19,019 nt of DNA from F1-20-MAGs119 sp040401695 (lineage in GTDB: Bacteria > Actinomycetota > Acidimicrobiia > Acidimicrobiales > Ilumatobacteraceae). The notes beneath the pieces were generated by a model. The model saw only the letters and a list, made by a program, of their open reading frames with translations. It was not told where the DNA came from and searched no databases. The stretch lies in assembly GCA_040401695.1 (NCBI GenBank), contig JBBANY010000045.1, positions 1-19,019 of the forward strand, written 5' to 3'. Positions 1 to 6,627 of this stretch are shown here, one piece after another (position 1 is the stretch's first letter; each line of letters opens with the position of its first letter). Made by a program: the position numbers and the translations under genes.

Positions 1-77
1 CTTTCGAGCGCGGCACCCAGAATCGGTAGGTCTTCGTCGAGATCGCGCGACACCGCGGCGGTGACGAGCGCGATCAC
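1..77 (-). CDS. Partial N-terminus of a probable RimK-like ATP-grasp protein
   Basis: Only the first 25 codons lie in the window; the gene runs off the left edge. From a GTG at 77-75 the minus strand reads MIALVTAAVSRDLDEDLP, then ILGAALE. I recall this hydrophobic strand plus acidic turn plus short helix from the N-terminus of COG0189/RimK-like ATP-grasp proteins (pattern IALVTA..x.LDxD.P.L..AL). It begins 19 bases after the groEL stop codon, so co-transcription with groEL is possible. There is no good Shine-Dalgarno sequence, and the exact start is uncertain. ATP-grasp enzymes join a carboxylate to an amine or thiol using ATP; the substrate cannot be guessed from this fragment. The family call rests on a short match and is tentative. 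Confidence 0.45.
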   Translation of the reverse strand, partial: MIALVTAAVSRDLDEDLPILGAALE

Positions 78-96
78 GACAACGGGAGAGGACGAC

Positions 97-1716
97 TCAG
101 AAGTCGTCCATACCCCCGCCCGGCATGGCCGGTGCGGAAGCCTCGGGCTTGTCGGCGATGACGGCCTCGGTGGTGAGGAAGAGCGCCGCGATCGATGCGG
201 CGTTCTGCAATGCCGAACGCGTCACCTTCGCTGCGTCGATGACGCCGAGCTTCACGAGGTCCTCGTACTCGCCGGTGGCGGCATTCAAACCCTCGTTGCC
301 CTTCAGCGACTTGACCTTCTCCACGACAACGCCGCCTTCGAGGCCGGCATTCTCGGCGATCTGCTTCAGCGGACCTTCGAGTGAACGAGCAACCAACTTG
401 GCGCCGGTTGCCTCGTCACCGGTGAGCGTGCCGGCGCGTTCGAGAACGGCGGCCTGCGCACGGAGAAGTGCGACACCACCACCGGGCACGACACCTTCTT
501 CGATGGCTGCCTTGGTGGTGCTGACCGCGTCTTCGATGCGGTGCTTCTTTTCCTTCAGTTCCACTTCGGTGGCTGCGCCGACCTTCAGAACCGCGACGCC
601 ACCCGACAGCTTGGCGAGACGCTCTTGCAGCTTCTCGCGGTCGTAGTCGGAGTCGGTGTTGTCGATTTCGGTCTTGATCTGGTTGATGCGACCCTTGATG
701 TCATCCTCGGCACCGGCGCCTTCGATGATCGTGGTCTCGTCCTTGGTGATGACGACGCGCTTCGCGCGACCGAGCAGGTCGAGGGTCACGCCCTCGAGCT
801 TAAGGCCGACTTCCTCGCTGATGACCTGACCACCGGTGAGGATCGCCATGTCCTGCAACATCGCCTTGCGGCGATCGCCGAAACCCGGGGCCTTGACGGC
901 TGCGCTCTTGAACGTGCCGCGGATCTTGTTGACCACCAGCGTCGCGAGTGCTTCACCCTCGACGTCTTCGGCGATGATGACGAGCGGTCGACCACCCTGC
1001 ATCACCTTCTCGAGAACGGGAAGCATGTCGCGCACGTTCGTGATCTTCGAGGAGACGAACAGGATGTACGGATCGTCGAGCGAGGCTTCCATGCGGTCGG
1101 CGTCGGTGACGAAGTACGGCGAGATGTAGCCCTTGTCGAAGCGCATACCTTCGACGAGATCCATCTCCATGCCGAAGGTCTGCGACTCTTCGACGGTGAT
1201 GACGCCGTCCTTGCCGACCTTGTCGATGGCCTCGGAGATCATGTTGCCAATTTCCTGATCGGCGGCCGAGATGGCAGCGACCTGGGCGATCTGCTCTTTC
1301 GAGTCGACTTCCTTGGCGAGCGCCTTGATGCTGGCGATTGCCGCCTCGACGGCGGCCTCGATGCCCTTCTTCAGGCTCATCGGGTTGGCGCCGGCCGCAA
1401 CGTTGCGCAGACCTTCACGGACCATGTTCCATGCCAACACCGTTGCTGTGGTGGTGCCGTCACCGGCCACGTCGTCGGTCTTCTTGGCGACTTCCTTGAC
1501 GAGCTCGGCGCCGATCTTCTCGTACGGGTCTTCAAGCTCGATTTCCTTTGCGATCGACACGCCGTCGTTCGTGATCGTGGGGGCGCCCCACTTCTTGTCG
1601 AGAACGACGTTGCGACCCTTTGGTCCGAGGGTGACACGAACGGCATCGGCCAGCTTGTTCATGCCTGCCTCGAGGCCGCGTCGGGCCTGCTCGTCGAAAG
1701 CGATGATCTTTGCCAT
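97..1716 (-). CDS. groEL: Chaperonin GroEL (Hsp60)
   Basis: This is a full-length 539-residue 60 kDa chaperonin, the ATP-driven folding chamber of the cytoplasm that works with GroES. It starts MAKIIAFDEQARRGLEAG and carries the nucleotide-binding GDGTTT at residues 85-90 and the chaperonin signature EEGVVPGGG near residue 405. The tail is short and ends PGGGMDDF, the glycine-methionine type of the housekeeping chaperonin, not the His-rich tail of the actinobacterial GroEL1 paralogue. The ATG at 1716 is preceded by a strong ribosome site, TCGGAGGAG (1721-1729). A CIRCE operator lies upstream at 1789-1815, so HrcA-type heat-shock repression is expected. No groES is adjacent, so groEL is either alone or leads the putative ATP-grasp gene 19 bases downstream. 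Confidence 0.98.
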   Translation of the reverse strand: MAKIIAFDEQARRGLEAGMNKLADAVRVTLGPKGRNVVLDKKWGAPTITNDGVSIAKEIELEDPYEKIGAELVKEVAKKTDDVAGDGTTTATVLAWNMVREGLRNVAAGANPMSLKKGIEAAVEAAIASIKALAKEVDSKEQIAQVAAISAADQEIGNMISEAIDKVGKDGVITVEESQTFGMEMDLVEGMRFDKGYISPYFVTDADRMEASLDDPYILFVSSKITNVRDMLPVLEKVMQGGRPLVIIAEDVEGEALATLVVNKIRGTFKSAAVKAPGFGDRRKAMLQDMAILTGGQVISEEVGLKLEGVTLDLLGRAKRVVITKDETTIIEGAGAEDDIKGRINQIKTEIDNTDSDYDREKLQERLAKLSGGVAVLKVGAATEVELKEKKHRIEDAVSTTKAAIEEGVVPGGGVALLRAQAAVLERAGTLTGDEATGAKLVARSLEGPLKQIAENAGLEGGVVVEKVKSLKGNEGLNAATGEYEDLVKLGVIDAAKVTRSALQNAASIAALFLTTEAVIADKPEASAPAMPGGGMDDF

Positions 1717-1782
1717 GGTTCTCCTCCGAAAATTCGATGAGTGAAAAGCTCAATAGTTGGGGTGTCTCGCACTCGTGGTCCG

Positions 1783-1798
1783 AGAGTGCTAGCACTCT
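1783..1798. repeat. Perfect 16-bp palindrome overlapping the CIRCE left arm
   Basis: AGAGTGCT followed directly by AGCACTCT is a perfect inverted repeat with no spacer. It creates a third CIRCE-like half-site (GAGTGCTAG, 1784-1792) abutting and overlapping the left arm of the CIRCE element. Confidence 0.85.
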
Positions 1799-1815
1799 AA
1801 CGGGGTGAGTGCTAA
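1789..1815 (-). promoter_or_regulatory. CIRCE operator of groEL (HrcA site)
   Basis: The sequence is CTAGCACTC, a 9-base spacer, then GAGTGCTAA. It matches the CIRCE consensus TTAGCACTC-N9-GAGTGCTAA at 17 of 18 positions. It sits about 70 bases upstream of the groEL start, the usual place for HrcA repression of chaperonin genes. The left arm is also half of a separate perfect palindrome (1783-1798). Confidence 0.95.
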
Positions 1816-1890
1816 CCCGCCAACGCCTGCCCCACCTGGATTCTTCGCCAGTTCTTGAACTTCTGCCCCGCCGGCCGGCCCGGGGGTCGT

Positions 1891-1896
1891 CACAAT
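1891..1896 (+). promoter_or_regulatory. Possible leaderless -10 box of the YHYH gene
   Basis: CACAAT lies 6 bases before the ATG at 1903. It keeps the A at position 2 and T at position 6 of the TANNNT pattern seen at the same spacing elsewhere in the window. There is no convincing Shine-Dalgarno sequence. Weak on its own. Confidence 0.35.
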
Positions 1897-1902
1897 TGCC
1901 CA

Positions 1903-3000
1903 ATGAAAATAAGTCGTGGTTTTGCCCGTGCGGCTGCCGTCACCGCCCTCGTCTCGCTTGCAATCGGCCTCCCCGCCACGGCCCGGGCGGCGACCCGGCC
2001 GACCGCGACGTGGAAAGTGACCGAACTTGCGACATCGACCACTTACGCCACAAAGTCGCTTTTTTCCACCACTTCGGGTGGAACACAAAGCTGGAAGGCA
2101 TCGGGTGCCTGCTCGATCAAGTCGAAGAAAGTCGTAACCGGATCGGCGACAGGCAAATGCAAACTCTCGGTCACGATTGCCTCGTATCGGGGGTACGCGG
2201 CTCGCAGCGCAACCAAGACCCTTTCCGTCAACGCACCGATCACGTGGGGTACCGCTGCCGGCTGCGCTTCGACCTACAAGTTCGTCGACCTGTCCTCTGC
2301 GCCGGGTGCCGGCAGCGGGTATGCAAAACCGAAAGTCGCCGCATCGTGCAGCGACGGCATGCTCACCGTCACTTCGAACGGAATGATCGGCTACACCTAC
2401 GTCGCCAAGACACCCAATCCGCTGAAGGAACAGACCTACACGTGGAAGGTCACGACGTCACCGAAGGTTGCCGCGACCGCAACGAGCATCAAGACGCAGC
2501 TCGGCACCGTTGCTTTCACCGTCACGGGAATTCCGATCTTCGGACCCATGGAAGGACCCGTGCCTCAACAAGAGGCGTTCGGCGACCCCGTGTACAACAA
2601 CATTCTCGACGCCTGCAAGGGACACACGGGCTACAACGGCGACTACCACTACCACGCGATTCTCGCGATGAACTCCTGCTACCTCGACGAGACGATCATC
2701 GGTTATGCAAATGACGGTTTCCCCATCTATTCGAACCCGGGGTACACGTACACGTCGGGCTACAAGATGACCGGCAACCCGAAGTCGTATTCATGGAACG
2801 CGTACACGTACCAAGCCGGCGGGGCGAACACTCTCGATGAATGCAACGGACGCACCGACGAAAGCGGCACCTACCGCTACTACGTCACCGAAACTTTCCC
2901 GTACATCATCGGTTGCTACAAGGGGACGCCCACCACACAAGTTGGCAAGGCCGCCGCACCGATGGTGATGAAATCGTCGACGTACGTCTGCGAGATTTAG
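1903..3000 (+). CDS. Secreted YHYH-domain protein
   Basis: A 365-residue protein with a signal peptide: MKISRG, hydrophobic helix at about residues 10-25, cleavage likely after ATARA near residue 29. I chose ATG 1903 over an upstream in-frame start (1855) because it puts the charged n-region directly before the hydrophobic core. Residues 35-110 form a Thr/Ser/Lys-rich beta domain with two Cys. The C-terminal half is a YHYH domain: YNGDYHYH at residues 244-251, then YANDGFPIYSN at 268-278, LDECNGR at 311-317 and FPYIIGCYKG at 332-341. The domain is found in exported proteins of unknown function; the His/Asp pattern suggests metal binding, which is inference. Several Cys suggest disulfides outside the cell. 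It is monocistronic and convergent with the MoaD-like gene. Confidence 0.9.
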   Translation: MKISRGFARAAAVTALVSLAIGLPATARAATRPTATWKVTELATSTTYATKSLFSTTSGGTQSWKASGACSIKSKKVVTGSATGKCKLSVTIASYRGYAARSATKTLSVNAPITWGTAAGCASTYKFVDLSSAPGAGSGYAKPKVAASCSDGMLTVTSNGMIGYTYVAKTPNPLKEQTYTWKVTTSPKVAATATSIKTQLGTVAFTVTGIPIFGPMEGPVPQQEAFGDPVYNNILDACKGHTGYNGDYHYHAILAMNSCYLDETIIGYANDGFPIYSNPGYTYTSGYKMTGNPKSYSWNAYTYQAGGANTLDECNGRTDESGTYRYYVTETFPYIIGCYKGTPTTQVGKAAAPMVMKSSTYVCEI

Positions 3001-3035
3001 CTCAGACGCCCGCGGTGCCCACTGTCGCGTGCGGC

Positions 3036-3308
3036 TCAGCCACCCGCGACTGCCGGAATGATCGAGACGGTTTCGCTGGCGGGAACCGGCGTGTCGAGAC
3101 CCTGGAGGTAGCGCACGTCGTCGTCGGCGACGAAAACATTCACGAACTTGCGGAGCGCACCGGTGTCGTCGAACAGGCGCTCGCCAAAACCCGGGTGCTT
3201 TGCTTCGAGGTTGCGCAGCACTTCACCGAGGGTTGCTCCGTCGACCTGGACGGTGGATGCTCCGCCCGAGATGGGGCGCATGGTGGTGGGGATGCGAACG
3301 GTTGCCAT
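3036..3308 (-). CDS. MoaD/ThiS-family ubiquitin-like sulfur carrier
   Basis: A 90-residue beta-grasp protein beginning MATVRIPTTMRP and ending IPAVAGG. The C-terminal Gly-Gly is the hallmark of MoaD/ThiS sulfur carriers, which are adenylated and thiocarboxylated there to donate sulfur for molybdopterin, thiamine or amino-acid synthesis. FVNVFVADDDVRYLQGLDTP followed by VSIIP fits the family core. The ATG at 3308 gives the usual length; a longer in-frame reading (to 3650) would run antisense through the amidase with no family match. It starts 5 bases after the amidase stop, so the two are likely co-transcribed. No MoeB/ThiF-type activating enzyme is in the window, so the pathway is unknown. 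Confidence 0.88.
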   Translation of the reverse strand: MATVRIPTTMRPISGGASTVQVDGATLGEVLRNLEAKHPGFGERLFDDTGALRKFVNVFVADDDVRYLQGLDTPVPASETVSIIPAVAGG

Positions 3309-3313
3309 ACGGG

Positions 3314-4774
3314 TCACGCTATCGGCGGCACTTTGTCGCGCCACGGAGCGGCAGCCTCGAGCTGCGATGCGACGCGAACGAGAACGTCTTCCCTGTTGGC
3401 CGCGGCGATGAACTGCACGCCCATCGGCAAACCGTCGCTGCTCCAATGCAACGGCAGGCTGATCGCTGGTTGGCCGGTCACGTTGATCTGTGCCGTGTAC
3501 TGCAGAATCGAACGAAGCCGCAGACCTGCTTCCGGACCGGTGAGCCAACCCAGCTTGGGCGGGGGCCCGGCAAGAGTCGGAGTGACGAGCAGGTCGTAAC
3601 CCTGCGAACCGTCGGCGGGGGTCCACCAATCGAGCATGCGTCGCGACCATGCGTGCATCCAGTTCACCATCGCGATGTACTGCGTCGCGCTGATCGACTT
3701 GCCGATTTCGCGCATGAAGAGGTTGTCCAATTCGATGTCGTCTTCACCCACGGGGCGGCCGATGATGCGTTCCACGTCAACGAGACCCGCATCGGTCGCC
3801 ACGGCAACGATTCCCGTGAACGTGTCGGCAAAGTCGGGGTCGCCCATCGCGACAGGGTGCGCATCTTCGACGATGTGGCCGAGCGACTCCAGCAACTTGC
3901 GGGCGCGCACCATCGACTCGCGTGTCTCGGGGTGGTCGACACCGCCATCCATCAGCGGGTGGTCGAGAATACCGATTCGAAGGAACCCAACCGGGCGTCC
4001 CACTTCTTCCATCAGCGGCCGCGAGAACGGCGGTGCCGTGTACGGGTCGCCCGATTCGTAGCCCGACAGAATGTCGAGCATCAAAGCGGTGTCACGAACA
4101 CTGCGTGTGACCACACCATCGATCGTGGCCCCCATCCACGACTCGCCCGCATCGGGACCTTTGCTGATGCGACCGCGTGACGGCTTCAAGCCAACGAGCC
4201 CGCACTCACTCGCCGGGATACGAATAGAGCCGCCCCCGTCGTTCGCGTGACCGATCGCGACGATCCGCGCAGCCACCGCAGCGGCGGATCCACCGGATGA
4301 CCCTCCCGTCGAGTGACCGAGGTTCCACGGATTGTGCGCGGCACCGTACGCAAGCGGTTCAGTGGTGATGGTGCTGCCGAATTCCGGTGTGTTGGTACGT
4401 CCGATGATGACCGCGCCGGCGCGACGCAACCGCCGCGTGATGTACGAGTCGACCGGCGCCACGTAACCAGCGTTCTTCAGTGCACGCGATCCCATGTGGT
4501 GGGGTTCGCCCGCGATCGCGGCTTCGAGGTCCTTCACCACCACCGGCACTCCATGAAGAGGCGTGGTGATCGGTCCTGCGGACAATGCGGCAGCTTCCCG
4601 ACTCGCCTTCTCGAAGCGCGGATGAATGATCGCATTCAATTTTGGATTGATCGCCTCGGCGCGAGCGATGGCCGCAGCCGTCAACTCGGCCGGCGACACC
4701 ATTCCACGGTGCAACGCACCGATCTGGTCGTTCGCATCGAGGTCGAGAAGGGACTCCACGTTTCCTGAACTCAT
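3314..4774 (-). CDS. Amidase-signature (AS) family amidohydrolase
   Basis: A 486-residue cytoplasmic enzyme of the amidase-signature family, which hydrolyses amide bonds with a Ser-cisSer-Lys triad. Lys81 (VVVKDLE), Ser159 (GHSTGGSSGGSAA) and Ser183 (NDGGGSIRIPAS) fit the triad, with the family spacing of 24 residues between the two serines. The Lys-to-cisSer spacing of 78 and the NDGGGSIR variant recall 6-aminohexanoate cyclic dimer hydrolase (NylA) more than GatA, so I do not call it GatA. The natural substrate is unknown. Length is normal. It is the first gene of a two-gene operon with the MoaD-like protein and is divergent from glycerate kinase. The ATG at 4774 has no Shine-Dalgarno sequence but a TAGGGT -10 box 6 bases upstream. 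Confidence 0.93.
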   Translation of the reverse strand: MSSGNVESLLDLDANDQIGALHRGMVSPAELTAAAIARAEAINPKLNAIIHPRFEKASREAAALSAGPITTPLHGVPVVVKDLEAAIAGEPHHMGSRALKNAGYVAPVDSYITRRLRRAGAVIIGRTNTPEFGSTITTEPLAYGAAHNPWNLGHSTGGSSGGSAAAVAARIVAIGHANDGGGSIRIPASECGLVGLKPSRGRISKGPDAGESWMGATIDGVVTRSVRDTALMLDILSGYESGDPYTAPPFSRPLMEEVGRPVGFLRIGILDHPLMDGGVDHPETRESMVRARKLLESLGHIVEDAHPVAMGDPDFADTFTGIVAVATDAGLVDVERIIGRPVGEDDIELDNLFMREIGKSISATQYIAMVNWMHAWSRRMLDWWTPADGSQGYDLLVTPTLAGPPPKLGWLTGPEAGLRLRSILQYTAQINVTGQPAISLPLHWSSDGLPMGVQFIAAANREDVLVRVASQLEAAAPWRDKVPPIA

Positions 4775-4780
4775 GTCAGA

Positions 4781-4786
4781 ACCCTA
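4781..4786 (-). promoter_or_regulatory. Leaderless -10 box of the amidase operon
   Basis: On the minus strand this reads TAGGGT, then six bases (TCTGAC), then the ATG. The spacing predicts transcription starting at or next to the start codon. It shares its TA step (4785-4786) with the opposing glycerate kinase -10 box. Confidence 0.6.
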
Positions 4787-4790
4787 CGCT
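4785..4790 (+). promoter_or_regulatory. Leaderless -10 box of the glycerate kinase gene
   Basis: TACGCT, six bases (TCCGCC), then ATG 4797. There is no Shine-Dalgarno sequence. The spacing supports 4797 as the start rather than the in-frame ATG at 4773. Confidence 0.6.
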
Positions 4791-4796
4791 TCCGCC

Positions 4797-5783
4797 ATGC
4801 GCGTGCTCACCGCCATCGACAAGTTCCGCGGCACCGCGACGGCAAAGGAAGCGTGCAGCGCCGTCGGGCACGCCTGCTGGGAACTCGGTTTCGACTGTGA
4901 CGAGGCGCCGCTTGCCGACGGCGGCGAAGGAACACTCGACGTTCTCGGAGGACCGAACCGCACAAGCCGGGTGACGGGCCCACTCGGCGACACGGTCGAA
5001 GCGGCGTGGCGTCTGTCGCGCGATGTCGCAGTCATCGAGATGGCACGCGCATCGGGATTGCAACTCGCCGGCGGAGCGGAGAAGAACGATCCCGTCGCCG
5101 CGAGCACAACTGGTACCGGTGAACTCATCGACCAGGCGCTCGACGCGGGAGCAAAGAAGATCATCGTGTGCCTCGGCGGTTCCGCGACAACAGACGGTGG
5201 CTACGGCGCCGTGCGCGCGATTCACGCCCCCGCGCGCCTGAAAGCCGTCGAGTTCATCGTCGCGTGCGACGTCACGACACGCTTCACCGATGCGGCACGC
5301 GTCTTCGGTCCCCAGAAGGGTGCGAAACCGACACAGGTCGAACTGCTCACGGGGCGTCTCGAACGCTTACGCCAGCTCTACGTCGAACAGTTCGGCCTCG
5401 ACGTGGGCGGGATCGAGGGTGCGGGTGCAGCAGGAGGACTCGCCGGTGGCCTCGCGGCACTCGGTGCGCAGTTGGTTCCGGGCTTCGATGTCGTCGCCGA
5501 CGAAATCGGTCTCGACGAACGGGTTGAACGCTGCGACATCGTCATCACGGGTGAAGGCTTCCTCGACGAGCAAAGCTTCGCCGGCAAGGTCGTCGGCGGA
5601 ATGCAGGGACTCGCCGAAACCAAGCGCAAACGTTTCGGCGCAATCGTCGGTGATGCAGACGTCAGCGTCGACTTTCCGATCGCGAACCTGACCGAGCTCT
5701 ACGGCCTGGACGAAGCGACCACGAAGACACGCACGTCGATCGAACGCGCCGCCATCGGCCTTCTCCGCACATTGGCCGGTTAA
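4797..5783 (+). CDS. Glycerate kinase (GlxK/GarK family), compact form
   Basis: A 328-residue kinase of the GlxK/GarK family that phosphorylates glycerate with ATP, feeding glyoxylate or serine-derived carbon into glycolysis. Motifs in order: AIDKFRGTATA (6-16), APLADGGEGT (37-46), CLGGSATTDGG (125-135), ACDVTTRFTDAARVFGPQKG (156-175), GAGAAGGLAGG (208-218) and TGEGFLDEQSFAGK (251-264). Family members are usually about 370-380 residues. This one lacks roughly 30-40 residues after TTDGG, where it passes straight into the next strand (residues 136-157). All ATP/glycerate motifs remain, so it is probably active. The start at 4797 matches the family N-terminus; an in-frame ATG at 4773 would add eight residues. 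It is monocistronic and divergent from the amidase. Confidence 0.92.
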   Translation: MRVLTAIDKFRGTATAKEACSAVGHACWELGFDCDEAPLADGGEGTLDVLGGPNRTSRVTGPLGDTVEAAWRLSRDVAVIEMARASGLQLAGGAEKNDPVAASTTGTGELIDQALDAGAKKIIVCLGGSATTDGGYGAVRAIHAPARLKAVEFIVACDVTTRFTDAARVFGPQKGAKPTQVELLTGRLERLRQLYVEQFGLDVGGIEGAGAAGGLAGGLAALGAQLVPGFDVVADEIGLDERVERCDIVITGEGFLDEQSFAGKVVGGMQGLAETKRKRFGAIVGDADVSVDFPIANLTELYGLDEATTKTRTSIERAAIGLLRTLAG

Positions 5784-5795
5784 CCATCACTGTTT

Positions 5796-5815
5796 GGGTA
5801 TCCGATCGGATACCC
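5796..5815. promoter_or_regulatory. Perfect 20-bp palindromic operator upstream of the XRE gene
   Basis: GGGTATCCGATCGGATACCC is a perfect inverted repeat ending 8 bases before the XRE start codon and overlapping its -10 box (TACCCT, 5811-5816). The size and place fit a dimeric HTH autorepressor site. Binding by the adjacent XRE protein is inference. Confidence 0.8.
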
Positions 5816-5816
5816 T
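5811..5816 (+). promoter_or_regulatory. Leaderless -10 box of the XRE-nucleotidyltransferase operon
   Basis: TACCCT, seven bases, then ATG 5824. Five of its six bases lie inside the palindrome, so a protein bound there would block RNA polymerase. Confidence 0.55.
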
Positions 5817-5823
5817 CCGAGCC

Positions 5824-6330
5824 ATGTCCGGACACCTCATCGAACACGCTCGTCGGCTCGCGGGGCTCACCCAAGCCGACCTCGCCGCACTCGCCGGCAC
5901 CTCGCGGCCCACGCTGTCCGCCTACGAAAGCGGCCGTAAGTCGCCAACACTCGCCACAACGGAACGGATTCTCGAAATGGCGGGCTTCACTCTCGGCCTC
6001 GACCCCACGGTTGAATTCACCGAGCACTTCACCAACTACCGACGTCCGTTCTATGTCGCCAATCGTCTCTGGCGCCTTCCCGTTGAACAGGCCCTCGCCA
6101 CGGTCATGCTGCCCAACCACTTGAACTGGTCGACATCCGGCGAAGCATTCGACCTCCGCAACCGACGGCGACGCATGCACTGTTACGAGATCGTCCTTCG
6201 CGAAGGAAGTGGCAAGGAGATCATGACCTACGTCGACGGAACACTTCTCGCTGACTTGTGGCCTGAGATCTTTCTTCCCCAGGGCATCAAGACGGCCTGG
6301 ACTCCGATAGTCGAGGAGTACACCCAATGA
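5824..6330 (+). CDS. XRE-family HTH regulator, AbiEi-like antitoxin candidate
   Basis: A 168-residue protein with an N-terminal Cro/C1-type HTH (residues 4-56: ARRLAGLTQADLAALAGTS, then RPTLSAYESGRKSP). The C-terminal domain (about 78-163) reads RLWRLPVEQALATV, EIVLREGSGKEIMTYVDG and LLADLWPEIFLP. I recall this architecture in actinobacteria directly before nucleotidyltransferase-type (AbiEii-like) genes. ATG 5824 is preferred over TTG 5794 because the latter would put the promoter and palindrome inside the gene. The ATG of the next gene overlaps the stop (ATGA). Likely role: DNA-binding antitoxin or autorepressor in the cytoplasm, acting through the palindrome; this is inferred. Confidence 0.85.
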   Translation: MSGHLIEHARRLAGLTQADLAALAGTSRPTLSAYESGRKSPTLATTERILEMAGFTLGLDPTVEFTEHFTNYRRPFYVANRLWRLPVEQALATVMLPNHLNWSTSGEAFDLRNRRRRMHCYEIVLREGSGKEIMTYVDGTLLADLWPEIFLPQGIKTAWTPIVEEYTQ

Positions 6331-6623
6331 ACAATCTCGATCAGTTCAAGTCCGACGTCGCACGACTGTTCTTCTCGCTCCCGGCGTCGGACGGGTACGT
6401 ACTCGCTGGCGGTGGTGCGTTGCTTGCAAGCGGCCTGTCCCATCGCCATACCGAAGACCTTGACTTCTGTGGCCACAGGGAAACTCGGCAAATGGCAATC
6501 GTCGGCCGCATCTTCGAATTGGTAGCCACTCGCGAAGGCTGGAACGCCCAACCCATCCGACGCGAACTTGTTCCCGAGCTTCGCGAATTCTTCCGTTCGT
6601 GGGCGGAAGAGTTGTCCGCGTAG
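6327..6623 (+). pseudogene. AbiEii-type nucleotidyltransferase toxin, internally deleted
   Basis: A 98-residue reading frame translationally coupled to the XRE gene (ATGA overlap at 6327-6330; GAGGAG ribosome site at 6313-6318). Residues 4-50 match the start of AbiEii/DUF1814-like nucleotidyltransferases: FKSDVARLFFSLPASDGYVL, AGGGALL and HTEDLDF, which carries the metal-binding D-x-D. Residues 80-98 (ELVPELREFFRSWAEELSA) look like the family's extreme C-terminus. Full-length relatives are, from memory, about 200 residues. The central part carrying the other catalytic Asp/Lys motifs is missing, and the junction near residue 79 is in frame. The simplest reading is a toxin inactivated by an in-frame internal deletion. 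An alternative is a functional mini-protein retained as an accessory to the XRE regulator. Confidence 0.75.
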
Positions 6624-6627
6624 TGCG

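Noticed and set aside
541..1740. A 399-codon open frame opposite groEL
   Set aside because: It lies entirely antisense to a certain gene, has no family match, and is Asp/Arg/Leu-rich as expected from GC-rich codon bias.
1855..1902. Upstream start for the YHYH protein
   Set aside because: It adds a Pro/Gly/Cys-rich segment before the signal peptide, which would spoil export; ATG 1903 gives a standard signal sequence.
3001..3035. Transcription terminator between the YHYH and MoaD-like stops
   Set aside because: No stable stem followed by a T-run is visible; the 35 bases are only GC-rich.
3309..3650. Extended N-terminus of the MoaD-like protein
   Set aside because: The extra 114 residues overlap the amidase in another frame and are Arg/Ala-rich with no domain.
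5794..5823. TTG 5794 as the XRE start
   Set aside because: It would place the palindrome and the -10 box within the coding sequence; ATG 5824 matches the usual HTH N-terminus.
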